Below are positions 1 through 8,566 of a stretch of 64,000 bases of DNA, in pieces. Under the pieces are notes generated by a model. That model made no database searches. It saw nothing but the letters and a program-made list of their open reading frames with translations, and was not told where the DNA came from. Every line of letters starts with the position of its first letter. Within the stretch, counting starts at the first letter, position 1. The translations under genes were made by a program, and so were the position numbers. Source of the stretch: Sporosarcina sp. P34 (lineage in GTDB: Bacteria > Bacillota > Bacilli > Bacillales_A > Planococcaceae); the NCBI RefSeq assembly GCF_002743375.1, contig NZ_PDZC01000003.1:1-64000 (forward strand). Direction: 5' to 3'.

Positions 1-48
1 CTCAAAAGTCTAGTATCTCGTTATGAAACTTTGCGTCATCAATCTTAA
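1..48 (+). CDS. C-terminal tail of a group II intron reverse transcriptase/maturase (partial)
   Basis: An open frame enters from the left edge and stops at TAA 46-48. It reads SLVSRYETLRHQS at its end, which looks like the C-terminus of an intron-encoded protein. It stops just before RNA domain V of the intron, where bacterial maturase genes (carried in domain IV) normally end. Only 15 codons are visible, so the call rests on position next to domains V and VI more than on the protein itself. The family acts as maturase and reverse transcriptase for intron splicing and retrohoming. Confidence 0.5.
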   Translation, partial: LKSLVSRYETLRHQS

Positions 49-122
49 TTGAACCGCCGTATACCGAACGGTACGTACGGTGGTGTGAGAGGTCGGGAGT
101 TAATCACTCCCTCCTACTCGAT
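1..122 (+). mobile_element. 3' end of a bacterial class C group II intron (domains V and VI)
   Basis: Domain V is at 53-84: a 9-bp lower stem (ACCGCCGTA with TACGGTGGT), a two-base CG bulge at 74-75 and a short tip helix (TACC/GGTA). The CGC triad in the 5' strand is the class C form. Domain VI is at 87-119: GAGAGG pairs with CCTACTC, leaving one bulged A at 116, the expected branch point; the inner stem is GGGAGT/ACTCCC. The intron should end with AT at 121-122. A T-rich tract follows at once, which fits class C introns inserting behind terminator hairpins. The 5' part lies outside the window. Confidence 0.85.
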
Positions 123-134
123 TATCCTTTTTTA

Positions 135-191
135 TTGCGTTTCAACTAAAATATGTTATTATAAAAATACATTTAGTTGAATAAACATACA
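135..191 (+). promoter_or_regulatory. argG promoter with two ARG-box-like operators
   Basis: A plausible promoter has -35 TTGCGT at 135-140 and -10 TATTAT at 157-162 with a 16-bp spacer. Two sites resemble the ArgR/AhrC core TGNAT-N4-ATNCA: a perfect match at 178-191 (TGAATAAACATACA) and a weaker one at 158-171 that keeps the AT-AAAA-ATACA half and overlaps the -10. Their centres are 20 bp apart, close to the spacing used by ArgR hexamers. Regulation by arginine is inferred; regulator binding cannot be seen. Confidence 0.5.
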
Positions 192-218
192 CTCGCTTCA
201 ATGAGAGGGGATTTACCC

Positions 219-1439
219 ATGGAAAAGAAAAAAGTCGTTTTAGCCTATTCAGGCGGTTTAGACACTTCCGTTGCAATTCAATGGTTAACGGATCAAGGAT
301 ATAGCGTAATTGCGGTTTGCTTAGATGTCGGTGAAGGAAAAGATCTTACCTTCATTAAGGAAAAGGCCCTTACGGTAGGCGCAGTCAGTAGCTATGTTAT
401 AGATGCACGCGAAGAATTCGCACAGGATTTCGTTCTTCTTTCATTGCAAGCACAAACCTATTATGAGAATAAATATCCACTTGTCTCTGCATTATCCCGT
501 CCGCTTATATCCAAGAAGCTAGTAGAAATTGCGCATCAAGAACAAGCGACGGCAGTAGCTCATGGATGCACAGGAAAAGGAAATGACCAAGTACGTTTTG
601 AAGTAGCGATCAAATCGCTAGATCCAACGTTGGAAGTCGTAGCGCCTGTGCGTTCATGGAGCTGGTCACGTGAAGAAGAAATTCATTATGCAAAAGAACA
701 TCATATTCCGATTCCGATTGATTTGGATAATCCATACTCCGTGGACCAAAACTTGTGGGGGCGTGCAAATGAATGCGGAATGTTAGAAGACCCATGGGCA
801 ACACCTCCAGAGGACGCATTTGGCTTAACGGTTTCCATTGAAAATACACCCGATACTGCTGAAATTATCGAGATCGGCTTTGAACAAGGTGTTCCGGTTA
901 CGATTGATAAGGAAAAGTATATATTAAGTGAATTGATTACAATATTGAATGAAATGGCTGGCAAACATGGGATAGGTCGTATCGATCATGTAGAAAATCG
1001 TTTAGTCGGTATCAAATCCCGTGAAGTATATGAAGCCCCAGGAGCTATTACGTTGTTGAAAGCACATAAGGAACTTGAAGATTTAACGCTTGTGAAGGAA
1101 TTAGCACACTTTAAACCCATCATTTCACAAAAACTTGGTGAGTTGATTTACAACGGTCTTTGGTTCTCACCTTTACGTAATGCGCTAGAGGCGTTCATTA
1201 AAGAGACACAGCAATACGTCAACGGTACAGTTCGTGTGAAGTTGTTTAAAGGTCATGCAATAGTGGAAGGTCGTAAATCTCCTAATTCCCTATATGATGA
1301 GAAATTAGCGACTTATACATCTGATGATGAATTTGATCAAGCTGCTGCGGTCGGTTTCATTAAGCTATGGGGATTACCTACTGAAGTGCATAGTATGGTC
1401 AATAAAAAGCAAGTTATGAAGAAGCTTTTAAATAGATAG
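219..1439 (+). CDS. argG: Argininosuccinate synthase
   Basis: Joins citrulline and aspartate with ATP to make argininosuccinate, the penultimate step of arginine synthesis in the cytosol. The PP-loop AYSGGLDTS is at residues 9-17 and the substrate-binding stretch [15 protein letters not shown] at 114-128. At 406 residues it has the usual family length. I take the ATG at 219, preceded by GAGAGGGG at good spacing, over an in-frame TTG at 177 that lies in the promoter and operator region. argH, its usual downstream partner, does not follow; a terminator does. It lies behind the end of a group II intron and carries ARG-box-like sites, so arginine repression is likely. Confidence 0.96.
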   Translation: MEKKKVVLAYSGGLDTSVAIQWLTDQGYSVIAVCLDVGEGKDLTFIKEKALTVGAVSSYVIDAREEFAQDFVLLSLQAQTYYENKYPLVSALSRPLISKKLVEIAHQEQATAVAHGCTGKGNDQVRFEVAIKSLDPTLEVVAPVRSWSWSREEEIHYAKEHHIPIPIDLDNPYSVDQNLWGRANECGMLEDPWATPPEDAFGLTVSIENTPDTAEIIEIGFEQGVPVTIDKEKYILSELITILNEMAGKHGIGRIDHVENRLVGIKSREVYEAPGAITLLKAHKELEDLTLVKELAHFKPIISQKLGELIYNGLWFSPLRNALEAFIKETQQYVNGTVRVKLFKGHAIVEGRKSPNSLYDEKLATYTSDDEFDQAAAVGFIKLWGLPTEVHSMVNKKQVMKKLLNR

Positions 1440-1441
1440 CA

Positions 1442-1478
1442 AGAGCAGCGTGACCAAAAGGTTCGCTGCTCTTTTTTG
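1442..1478 (+). terminator. Rho-independent terminator of argG
   Basis: AGAGCAGCG pairs with CGCTGCTCT across a 13-base loop and is followed by a T run. It makes argG a single-gene unit. Confidence 0.9.
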
Positions 1479-1529
1479 GAACTACTTTACATTCATCTCC
1501 GTCTTATGAATATAGCAGGAGGTGAACGA

Positions 1530-2105
1530 ATGAAGAAGGCATGGAAAATAATCGTACTAGCAGTTTTGATCATTGCGGGACTGGGGATGTTTTGGATGTT
1601 ACCAGGAGAAAGAATAAAACAAGCACAACAGATGAAAGCGAATGGAAAATATGAGTATGCAATTATTCTAGGGGCTAAAGTGAACGGAGAAGTTCCTTCG
1701 CTGTCATTGCGTTACCGATTGGAGAGCGCTGTGGAGTATGCTACGCAATTCCCGCATGTACAGTTAGTTCTTGCAGGCGGACAAGGAAAAGACGAAGACA
1801 TTAGCGAAGCTGAGGCAATGTATCGTTTTTTACAACAACATGGAATTGCGAAAGAACGCTTAGTTATGGAAGACCAATCTACTTCCACAAGTGAGAATCT
1901 TCAATTCAGTCAGAATATCATTCCTGAAGTGGCGGGAGTGACTATCATCAGCAGTGACTATCACTTGGCTAGAGCGAGGTTTCTTGCAAGACAGATAGGA
2001 TGGGAGTCTGATGTTGTTGCAGCAAAGACGCCTGAATCCATAAAAGCAAAAGTGTTAATTCGAGAGCGTTTGGCCCTGTTAAAAACATGGCTATTCAGAC
2101 GATAG
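1530..2105 (+). CDS. YdcF/ElyC/SanA-family (DUF218) membrane-anchored protein
   Basis: A 191-residue protein with one N-terminal transmembrane segment (about residues 5-23) followed by a DUF218 domain. Visible family signatures are the strand IILGAKVNGE, the LAGGQG loop, the EA-AM segment after it, STSTSENLQFS, and SSDYHLARARF near the end. Members sit at the membrane and are linked to envelope or cell-wall homeostasis, but the reaction is unknown. The ATG at 1530 is preceded by AGGAGGTG; an upstream in-frame ATG at 1476 lies inside the argG terminator and is rejected. It is a single-gene unit closed by a two-way terminator shared with hisJ. Confidence 0.8.
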   Translation: MKKAWKIIVLAVLIIAGLGMFWMLPGERIKQAQQMKANGKYEYAIILGAKVNGEVPSLSLRYRLESAVEYATQFPHVQLVLAGGQGKDEDISEAEAMYRFLQQHGIAKERLVMEDQSTSTSENLQFSQNIIPEVAGVTIISSDYHLARARFLARQIGWESDVVAAKTPESIKAKVLIRERLALLKTWLFRR

Positions 2106-2118
2106 GGATATTCCCAAA

Positions 2119-2158
2119 TAAAAAGTGACGAAACTCCAAGGAAGTTCTCGTCACTTTT
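2119..2158. terminator. Bidirectional terminator between the ydcF-like gene and hisJ
   Basis: AAAAGTGACGA and TCGTCACTTTT form a perfect stem with A and T flanks, so it can serve both converging genes. Confidence 0.85.
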
Positions 2159-2162
2159 CTCT

Positions 2163-2957
2163 TTATAAGGAAGAAATTTTATGGAATTCTGGCTGGCCTT
2201 CTGTAAATGTAGCCAAATAGTTAAAACCAATGGACTGAAATAACTCTAAAGATTCCTTGAACTCATGTGCGATTTCTGTCGTTCTATGCGCATCTGAACC
2301 AAGTGTAATGATTTCGCCTCCACATTGTTTATACAAACGTAAAATATCTTCACTTGGCATATTATGCGGCAATCCGTAGCGAGTTCCCGAAGTATTCAGT
2401 TCAATCCCTTTTCCTTCTGGTATGATAGTATTGAAGATCTTTTCTAAATAATCATGAAATAAATTAGTTGGTGGCTGATCAGTATAACGTTTAATCAAAT
2501 CTGCGTGGCCAAGCACGCTGTAACGCTTATAATGCTGAACACAGTACAATAATTCCTTGTAATATGTCTCAAAAGCTGCCTCTGTTGAACGGTCTTCAAA
2601 TAACTCGCGATAGTGTAGGGATTTATTTTCGACTGTGTGAAGCGAACAGATGACGAAATCAAATGTATGCTCATCCATCAATTCTTCATAGAGATGTAAT
2701 AGGTCAGGTTGTAAGCCGATTTCGACTCCTTTTTTAATAGTCAGCTGTCCATCGAATTGTTCATTCAATTGAAGAATCTTTTGTGCATAGTCGAGTTTGT
2801 CAAAATCGAAATGAATCGTTTCATCTGGATATTCATAATCGACGTGATCGGTGAAGCAAATTTCGGTAAGGCCTTTAGCGATAGAAGCTTTAGCCATCTC
2901 TTCCATGGGGATTTCACAATCCGCTGAAAATGCGCTGTGCATGTGGTAATCAAACAT
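2163..2957 (-). CDS. hisJ: Histidinol-phosphatase, PHP family
   Basis: Removes phosphate from histidinol phosphate, the step between HisC and HisD. The PHP metal-binding motif HMH is at residues 5-7 and a second metal site FTDHVD near 35-40; GHADLI and LGSDAH later supply further ligands. At 264 residues it matches the Bacillus HisJ length. It is transcribed away from hisZ, sharing a 158-bp intergenic region, and supplies the phosphatase that the monofunctional HisB of the facing operon lacks. This arrangement makes the histidine call firm. Confidence 0.92.
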   Translation of the reverse strand: MFDYHMHSAFSADCEIPMEEMAKASIAKGLTEICFTDHVDYEYPDETIHFDFDKLDYAQKILQLNEQFDGQLTIKKGVEIGLQPDLLHLYEELMDEHTFDFVICSLHTVENKSLHYRELFEDRSTEAAFETYYKELLYCVQHYKRYSVLGHADLIKRYTDQPPTNLFHDYLEKIFNTIIPEGKGIELNTSGTRYGLPHNMPSEDILRLYKQCGGEIITLGSDAHRTTEIAHEFKESLELFQSIGFNYLATFTEGQPEFHKISSL

Positions 2958-3016
2958 AGTTTACAGTCTCCTTTTCTATAGTACATATTGTAGCAGATGA
3001 ACCATGCCACTAACAG

Positions 3017-3070
3017 TTGACAATGCTCTACATAACCATTATAGTAATAATTTACTTTAGCGTAGTAAAG
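3017..3070 (+). promoter_or_regulatory. his operon promoter with a palindromic operator at the start site
   Basis: A near-consensus sigma-A promoter has TTGACA at 3017-3022, a 17-bp spacer and TATAGT at 3040-3045. Just downstream, at the expected transcription start, lies TTTACTTTAGCGTAGTAAAG (3051-3070), with inverted arms CTTTA and TAAAG (3055-3070) and also TTTACT and AGTAAA. A further AGTAAAG follows. The position suits a repressor. By pathway logic the TrpR-like histidine regulator (YerC/HisR type) is a candidate, but that is inference. Confidence 0.6.
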
Positions 3071-3115
3071 CAGTAAAGTTTTTGTTTTTTCATATGAAAG
3101 GCGGTAGGAGATATC

Positions 3116-4348
3116 TTGTATTCTGAAATTCTTGAAAATGAACATGAAGTGCATGAAAAGATTATTAACATATTAGGAAAACGATTCACCACATATGGTT
3201 ATAAGCGCATCAAAACATCCGCATTTGAACAATACGATTTATATTCCAATGTACGTACCTCAATCAATCAAAACGAAATGATAAAAGTGATTGACTATAC
3301 GGGTGAAGTGCTCGTATTGCGACCGGATGTTACAATACCATTGACACAGCAACTCGTCCTTTTACATGATAACTTACCCGAAGAAATGCGTTATTATTAT
3401 GTTCAAGAAGTCTTTAGACAGACGTTCCAGGAAAGTGAGCGTATCGGTAAAACACAGGCGGGAGTCGAGTTCTATTGCGAGAGTTCACCTGCATCAGATG
3501 CTGAAACGATTATGCTTGCATGTCACGCATTACGGGATGTTGGTTTCTTGGATGTGAAAATTGAAATTGGCTATGCAGGGTTCTTCAATGAATTGATTGC
3601 GGACTCTGATATTACTGCAGAACAAACGGCTGAACTCAAGATGTTAATTCAAGCAAAAAATGTTGTGGAAATAGGTCCATTCTTACAGCAATTATCGATG
3701 GATCCTTCTATTAAAGAAGTACTCGAGCAGTTACCTCTATTATATGGTGCGCCTGAACTGGTATTTAAAAGACTACAAAACTTACAGGTTAGTGAATTGG
3801 CACAGGATGCAATCAAATATTTACAACGAACATGCGATATCGTCGAATTGTATGGCTTAAAGAAGCATATCGTCATTGATCTCGGTTTGATTAACCACAT
3901 GGGATATTACTCAGGAATTATATTTCAAGGCTACGTAGAGAATTTTGGCAAGCCGGTATTGATGGGCGGCCGTTATGATGCACTAAGTGAAGAATTCGGT
4001 GTGAAATTGCCAGCGATTGGTTTTGCATGTGAAATCGAATCGTTAGTCAAAGCTTCATCTAATAAAGGTCAAAAAGAAAGATATAGCATCGACGTAACTG
4101 TATTATATAAAGAAAGCCGTATTAAATACGCAATCGATATAACGAATGAGTTAAGAGAGCGTGACTATCGTGTCATTTCTAAACCTATGATTGATACAAA
4201 ACACCAGTCAGACAGTCTCTACACGATTCAATTAACAGAACAGCAAAATAAACTAGTAGATCAAGAAGAGACAAAAGAGTTCATCGATTTCAAACAATTG
4301 CTTGATTTTATCGCAAGCAAGAAAGGGGTACCTGAATGGATTATTTAA
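3116..4348 (+). CDS. hisZ: ATP phosphoribosyltransferase regulatory subunit
   Basis: A catalytically inactive histidyl-tRNA-synthetase-like protein that pairs with short-form HisG to give active, histidine-sensitive ATP phosphoribosyltransferase. The class II synthetase-like core is visible: VLRPDVTIPLTQQ (motif 2-like), YYVQEVFRQ, and GGRYDALSEEFG (motif 3-like) towards the C-terminus. The length of 410 residues fits HisZ. The start is a TTG with GGTAGGAG five to six bases upstream; no ATG fits better. It is the first gene of the operon, and its end overlaps hisG by 13 bases. Confidence 0.92.
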   Translation: MYSEILENEHEVHEKIINILGKRFTTYGYKRIKTSAFEQYDLYSNVRTSINQNEMIKVIDYTGEVLVLRPDVTIPLTQQLVLLHDNLPEEMRYYYVQEVFRQTFQESERIGKTQAGVEFYCESSPASDAETIMLACHALRDVGFLDVKIEIGYAGFFNELIADSDITAEQTAELKMLIQAKNVVEIGPFLQQLSMDPSIKEVLEQLPLLYGAPELVFKRLQNLQVSELAQDAIKYLQRTCDIVELYGLKKHIVIDLGLINHMGYYSGIIFQGYVENFGKPVLMGGRYDALSEEFGVKLPAIGFACEIESLVKASSNKGQKERYSIDVTVLYKESRIKYAIDITNELRERDYRVISKPMIDTKHQSDSLYTIQLTEQQNKLVDQEETKEFIDFKQLLDFIASKKGVPEWII

Positions 4349-4971
4349 CAGTAGCAATGGCGAAAGGCCGAACAGCAGAACGCGCGATGAAGTTCCTTGA
4401 AAAATCTGATGTATATTTTTCGGAATTCACTGATGAAAGCCGGAAGCTCGTCATTTATGATGACAAACAAAAGATCAAACTAATATTTGTCAAAGCCGTA
4501 GATGTTCCGGTCTACGTTGAAAAAGGTGCAGCGGACGTAGGGATTGTTGGAAAAGATGTCATGATGGAAGATCCCCGTGATGTTTATGAATTACTGGACT
4601 TAGGAATCGGACGCTGTAAGCTAGCGGTAGCGGGATACCCCTTTACACCAGTTGAAAACATTCCATTTCTAACGGTAGCTTCAAAATATCCATTAGTTGC
4701 GAAAGAGTTTTTCGACAAAAAAGGTATCCGTACTGAAATGATCAAATTGAATGGATCGATTGAACTCGCGCCATTAATCGGCATGTCAGATGTCATTGTC
4801 GATATCGTCGAAACGGGTACAACATTAAAAGAGAACGGACTCGTTGTCTTGCAGGAGCTGGCGGATGTCAGTGCCCGTTTGATAGTAAACAAAGCAAGTT
4901 ATGCTACGAAAACTGAAGATATCCAGCAGTTCATCAAAGATATGAAGGAAGGTTTGGAGGTGCGTTCATGA
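4336..4971 (+). CDS. hisG: ATP phosphoribosyltransferase, short form
   Basis: Catalyses the first committed step of histidine synthesis, joining PRPP to ATP. At 211 residues it is the short form that lacks the C-terminal regulatory domain, so it needs the HisZ encoded just upstream. Recognisable pieces are MAKGRTAERAMKFLE at the N-terminus, the GIVGKDVMME segment, and the phosphate-binding loop IVETGTTLKENGL near residues 157-169. It starts inside the end of hisZ and its stop overlaps the hisD start as ATGA, indicating tight translational coupling. Confidence 0.95.
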   Translation: MDYLTVAMAKGRTAERAMKFLEKSDVYFSEFTDESRKLVIYDDKQKIKLIFVKAVDVPVYVEKGAADVGIVGKDVMMEDPRDVYELLDLGIGRCKLAVAGYPFTPVENIPFLTVASKYPLVAKEFFDKKGIRTEMIKLNGSIELAPLIGMSDVIVDIVETGTTLKENGLVVLQELADVSARLIVNKASYATKTEDIQQFIKDMKEGLEVRS

Positions 4972-6266
4972 AGATCATTCGTGGAGCGGAATTCACAGAA
5001 GAACTACTAAGACGCGATGATTCTAATCAAACGGATTTAGAATTTGATCGCAACGTCCTATCCATCATCGATAAAGTTCGTTCTGAAGGCGACAAAGCGG
5101 TTTTGGATTTTACTGAACGTTTTGACGGGGTGAAGCTGGACGGCTTGATTGTCACAGAAGAAGAAATCAATGAGGCGGAAAGAGCAGTTACAGGTGATTT
5201 CCTCCGTGCATTACGCTCAGCAAAAGAGCGTATTACGGCTTATCATGAAGCGCAAAAAGAACAATCATGGTTCTTGAATCCAAATGAAGGCATTATGCTT
5301 GGTCAGAAAGTAACACCAATTGATAGTGTTGGAATTTACGTCCCGGGCGGAAAAGCCGCCTATCCGTCGACTGTCTTAATGAATGCATTACCAGCGAAAA
5401 TTGCAGGAGTCGGACGAATTTCCATGGTGACACCCCCACAACGTGACGGCAAGATTAATCCTCACGTTTTAGTAGCAGCGAAAGAAGCGGGAGTCGATCG
5501 AATCTTTAAAGTAGGTGGAGCACAAGCAATAGCTGCCCTTGCGTACGGAACGGAGACAATTGAAAAAGTCGTCAAAATCACTGGACCTGGGAATGCATAC
5601 GTTGCGAGAGCGAAAAAGTGGGTGTTCGGTGATGTAGCAATCGATATGATTGCTGGACCTAGTGAAATTTGTGTCGTAGCTGATGCTAATACAAATCCTG
5701 TTTATGCAGCAGCAGATTTACTATCTCAAGCAGAGCACGATGAGCGTGCAGCGGCAGTATGTATCACGACGAGCGAAGTATTTGCGACCGAGCTTTCAGA
5801 AGAAGTTGAACGTCAGCTAACTGAACTTGACCGCAAGGAAATTGCAGCACAATCTATAGAACACTTTGGACGGATCATTGTAGTCGATTCACTACAAGAA
5901 GCATTTGATACGGTGAATCGTTTAGCACCAGAACATTTGCAGCTAATGATCGATCATCCTATGGAGCACTTGGCAGCTATACGAAACGCAGGAGCTATTT
6001 TCCTAGGTCAGCACTCACCTGAAGCATTGGGTGACTATATGGCTGGACCGAATCATACATTGCCGACGAGTGGAACAGCAGCGTTTTCTTCTCCATTAGG
6101 TGTATATGATTTCATGAAAAAGTCGAGTATTATCTACTATTCCGAGAACGCTTTGTTAGAAGTGGCAGATGACATCATTACATTAGCGGATGCCGAACAA
6201 TTAACAGGACATGCCAACTCGATTAACGTACGAAAGGCAGGATACGAATGCGTAAACAACAATTAA
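4968..6266 (+). CDS. hisD: Histidinol dehydrogenase
   Basis: Zinc- and NAD-dependent enzyme that oxidises L-histidinol in two steps to L-histidine, the last reaction of the pathway. The family signatures GIYVPGGKAAYPS, KVGGAQAIAALAYGTETI, AGPSEICVVAD and the zinc-site segment SQAEHDERA are all present, as is the late APEHLQL. Its 432 residues match the usual length. The start overlaps the hisG stop by four bases and its own end overlaps hisB by 19 bases. The frame is intact. Confidence 0.96.
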   Translation: MKIIRGAEFTEELLRRDDSNQTDLEFDRNVLSIIDKVRSEGDKAVLDFTERFDGVKLDGLIVTEEEINEAERAVTGDFLRALRSAKERITAYHEAQKEQSWFLNPNEGIMLGQKVTPIDSVGIYVPGGKAAYPSTVLMNALPAKIAGVGRISMVTPPQRDGKINPHVLVAAKEAGVDRIFKVGGAQAIAALAYGTETIEKVVKITGPGNAYVARAKKWVFGDVAIDMIAGPSEICVVADANTNPVYAAADLLSQAEHDERAAAVCITTSEVFATELSEEVERQLTELDRKEIAAQSIEHFGRIIVVDSLQEAFDTVNRLAPEHLQLMIDHPMEHLAAIRNAGAIFLGQHSPEALGDYMAGPNHTLPTSGTAAFSSPLGVYDFMKKSSIIYYSENALLEVADDIITLADAEQLTGHANSINVRKAGYECVNNN

Positions 6267-6832
6267 CACGTAAGACAGGCGAAACGTCCATTGAAATGGA
6301 TTTTTCGTTAGACGGCACGGGAAAGACGAATATAAACACTGGCGTTGGATTTTTCGACCATATGCTGACGGCATTCGCAAAACACGGACGCTTTGATCTG
6401 TCTGTAACATGCGATGGCGACATTGAAGTAGACCAACACCATTCCGTAGAAGACGTTGGTATTGTTCTAGGCCAATTATTCAACCAATGCATTGGCACAA
6501 AAGAAGGAATAGAACGCTTTGCGTTAGTTTCCACACCAATGGACGAAGCACTGTCCACAGCATCTATCGACATCAGTGGCCGTTCATTCCTTGTATTTAA
6601 CGTAGACGGAATGAAAGATAAAGTAGGGGAATTCGACACAGAACTAGTCGAAGAATTCTTCCTAGCATTTACAAACAACGCCAAAATCACATTACACATC
6701 AACTTGAACTACGGAAAAAATACACATCACATTATAGAATCCGTATTCAAAAGCTTCGGCCGCGCCCTACGCGTAGCCAGCACCATCAATCCAGACGTAA
6801 AAGGCATACCTTCTACTAAAGGGTCTTTGTAA
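6248..6832 (+). CDS. hisB: Imidazoleglycerol-phosphate dehydratase
   Basis: Mn-dependent dehydratase converting imidazoleglycerol phosphate to imidazole-acetol phosphate. This is the monofunctional 194-residue form without the N-terminal histidinol-phosphatase domain of enterobacteria, consistent with a separate hisJ. Metal-binding signatures GFFDHMLTAFAKHG and DQHHSVEDVGI are present, as is the later LHINLNYGKNTHHIIE. It begins within the end of hisD. In related operons hisH normally follows directly; here a 256-bp non-coding gap with a palindromic repeat intervenes. Confidence 0.95.
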   Translation: MRKQQLTRKTGETSIEMDFSLDGTGKTNINTGVGFFDHMLTAFAKHGRFDLSVTCDGDIEVDQHHSVEDVGIVLGQLFNQCIGTKEGIERFALVSTPMDEALSTASIDISGRSFLVFNVDGMKDKVGEFDTELVEEFFLAFTNNAKITLHINLNYGKNTHHIIESVFKSFGRALRVASTINPDVKGIPSTKGSL

Positions 6833-6869
6833 TAAAGTTTTATGGTTTTGAATCTTGAAGAGTATACTA

Positions 6870-7042
6870 GTTGATCGGAACGGAGGGCGGCGACTCCCGC
6901 GGGATAAGCATGAGTCTTGAGACCCCGGACAGATGCCTTAATTTCTGCAAAGTAAACAGGAATACGGCAAAGCGAACCCTTCGCTGTTCGCTAGGCTCAA
7001 GCCATGCCCGAAGGAAAGCGTCCGCCCGTAGTGCAGATCAAC
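6870..7042. repeat. Palindromic dispersed repeat in the hisB-hisA gap, where hisH is expected
   Basis: About 173 bp with inverted ends: GTTGATC (6870-6876) against GATCAAC (7036-7042), and inside these GGGCGG (6885-6890) against CCGCCC (7022-7027). It contains the blocks GACTCCCGCGGGA, GAGACCCC, AGGCTCAAGCC and GAAAGCGTCCG, which I recognise as typical of an intergenic repeat common in Bacillales. A relative is at 51560-51735. A 10-bp ACTAGTTGAT occurs on its left flank (6866-6875) and again over the hisA start (7081-7090). No reading frame in the gap resembles HisH. Confidence 0.75.
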
Positions 7043-7088
7043 GGCGCGAATGTATTACCGAAACTTCATTTATTAGGAGGACTAGTTG

Positions 7089-7814
7089 ATGATTTTATTC
7101 CCAGCAATCGACATAAGAGATGGCAAATGTGTACGCCTCATTCAAGGTGACTACGCACAAGAAATAATCTACAACGACTCACCAACAAATATGGCACAAG
7201 AGTGGCAAAGCCAAGGAGCCGAATACATCCATGTCGTAGACTTAGACGGCGCAAAAACAGGAAACTCCGCCAACAAAAAAGCCATTGAAGCCATCGCAAA
7301 AGCAGTCAGTATCCCCGTTCAAGTAGGCGGCGGAATTCGAAATATGGACATTGTCGACTCACATATCGAAAACGGCGTTGCACGTGTCATTATCGGCACG
7401 GCAGCTATCCAAGATCCTGAATTCTTAAAAAAGGCCGTTGAAAAGTACGGTGACAAAATTGCTGTGTCCATCGACGCACGTAATGGCTTAGTCGCAACAG
7501 ACGGTTGGACGGAAACAAGTGACGTTAAAGCAGTTGATTTATTGCAGGACTTAGCGGAGATAGGCGTCAGAACAGTTGTCTATACAGATATCATGAAAGA
7601 CGGCATGCTTCAGGGACCAAACTTTGAAGAACTGAAAATTATGGATGAAGCCTCTTCGATCGATATTATCGCCTCCGGTGGTGTATCTACAGAAGAGGAC
7701 ATTAAGAAACTCGCAACTGAAGACATGTACGGTGCTATTATCGGGAAAGCATTATACGAAGGCAACTTATCCTTAAAGAAGCTATTGGAGGACGGCAGTC
7801 ATGTCAACAACTAA
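7089..7814 (+). CDS. hisA: ProFAR isomerase
   Basis: Isomerises 5'-ProFAR to PRFAR (phosphoribosylformimino-AICAR-phosphate isomerase), a TIM-barrel enzyme. The N-terminus ILFPAIDIRDGKCVRL carries the catalytic Asp of HisA, and duplicated half-barrel signatures VQVGGGIRN and IIASGGVST mark the two phosphate-binding loops. It has 241 residues counted from the ATG at 7089, which sits eight bases after AGGAGG (7075-7080); a TTG one codon upstream is possible. It overlaps hisF by 14 bases. The strong RBS lies just beyond the inserted repeat. Confidence 0.95.
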   Translation: MILFPAIDIRDGKCVRLIQGDYAQEIIYNDSPTNMAQEWQSQGAEYIHVVDLDGAKTGNSANKKAIEAIAKAVSIPVQVGGGIRNMDIVDSHIENGVARVIIGTAAIQDPEFLKKAVEKYGDKIAVSIDARNGLVATDGWTETSDVKAVDLLQDLAEIGVRTVVYTDIMKDGMLQGPNFEELKIMDEASSIDIIASGGVSTEEDIKKLATEDMYGAIIGKALYEGNLSLKKLLEDGSHVNN

Positions 7815-8565
7815 AAAAATCATTCCGTGTTTAGACGTAGATAATCGTAAAGTTGTAAAAGGAAAGAAATTTTTAGACGTTCAGGAAGTGGCGGATCCTC
7901 TAACATTAGCAAAAAAGTATGTTGCAGACGGCGCTGATGAACTCGTATTCTATGACATTTCTGCATCGACAAAAAACCGTGGTATGTTCCTTGATTTAAT
8001 TGAGGAAATTGCGAAAGAAGTGCCGATCCCATTCATCGTAGGTGGAGGGATTCGTACGCTTGAAGACGTGGACAAAGTATTTGAAATAGGTGGTAATAAA
8101 ATATCTATCAACAGTGCAGCTTTGACGAATCCGGAACTAATTAAAGAAGTAGCGGATAAGTACGGATCGGAGCGTGTGATGTTATCGATGGATGTTCGTC
8201 AAGAAGGCGAAAACAAGTGGTCTGTTTATGCAAAAGGTGGTATGGAAGAAACAGGGATCGATGCAATCGAATGGGCGAAGAAAATGGAAGCCCTTGGCGC
8301 TGGTGAGTTGGTCGTCAATAGCGTGGACCAAGATGGAGTCAAAGACGGTTATGATCTAGCACTCAACCAGGCTATGGCTGAAGCTGTCACTATTCCAATC
8401 ATCGCAAGTGGTGGTGCAGGAAAACCTGAACATTTTAAAGATGTACTTACAAAAGGGCAAGCAGATGCAGCCCTAGCCGCATCCGTATTCCACTTCAATG
8501 AAATCAATATCCGAGACTTGAAAAATTACTTAGCAGAAGAAAATATCGCAGTTAGGAATGACTAA
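7801..8565 (+). CDS. hisF: Imidazole glycerol phosphate synthase, cyclase subunit
   Basis: The cyclase half of IGP synthase: it uses ammonia delivered by the HisH glutaminase to close the imidazole ring and release AICAR. Signatures are [15 protein letters not shown] with the catalytic Asp, [13 protein letters not shown], and [10 protein letters not shown] with the second catalytic Asp in NSVDQDG before it. It has 254 residues. Its partner gene hisH is not in the operon or anywhere in the window. HisF can use free ammonia in vitro, so the pathway could work weakly, or HisH may be encoded elsewhere. Confidence 0.95.
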   Translation: MSTTKKIIPCLDVDNRKVVKGKKFLDVQEVADPLTLAKKYVADGADELVFYDISASTKNRGMFLDLIEEIAKEVPIPFIVGGGIRTLEDVDKVFEIGGNKISINSAALTNPELIKEVADKYGSERVMLSMDVRQEGENKWSVYAKGGMEETGIDAIEWAKKMEALGAGELVVNSVDQDGVKDGYDLALNQAMAEAVTIPIIASGGAGKPEHFKDVLTKGQADAALAASVFHFNEINIRDLKNYLAEENIAVRND

Positions 8566-8566
8566 A

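Noticed and set aside
6871..7089. 72-codon open frame across the hisB-hisA gap
   Set aside because: It lies entirely in the palindromic repeat, has no HisH-like glutaminase motifs and no RBS; the frame is a by-product of GC-rich repeat sequence.
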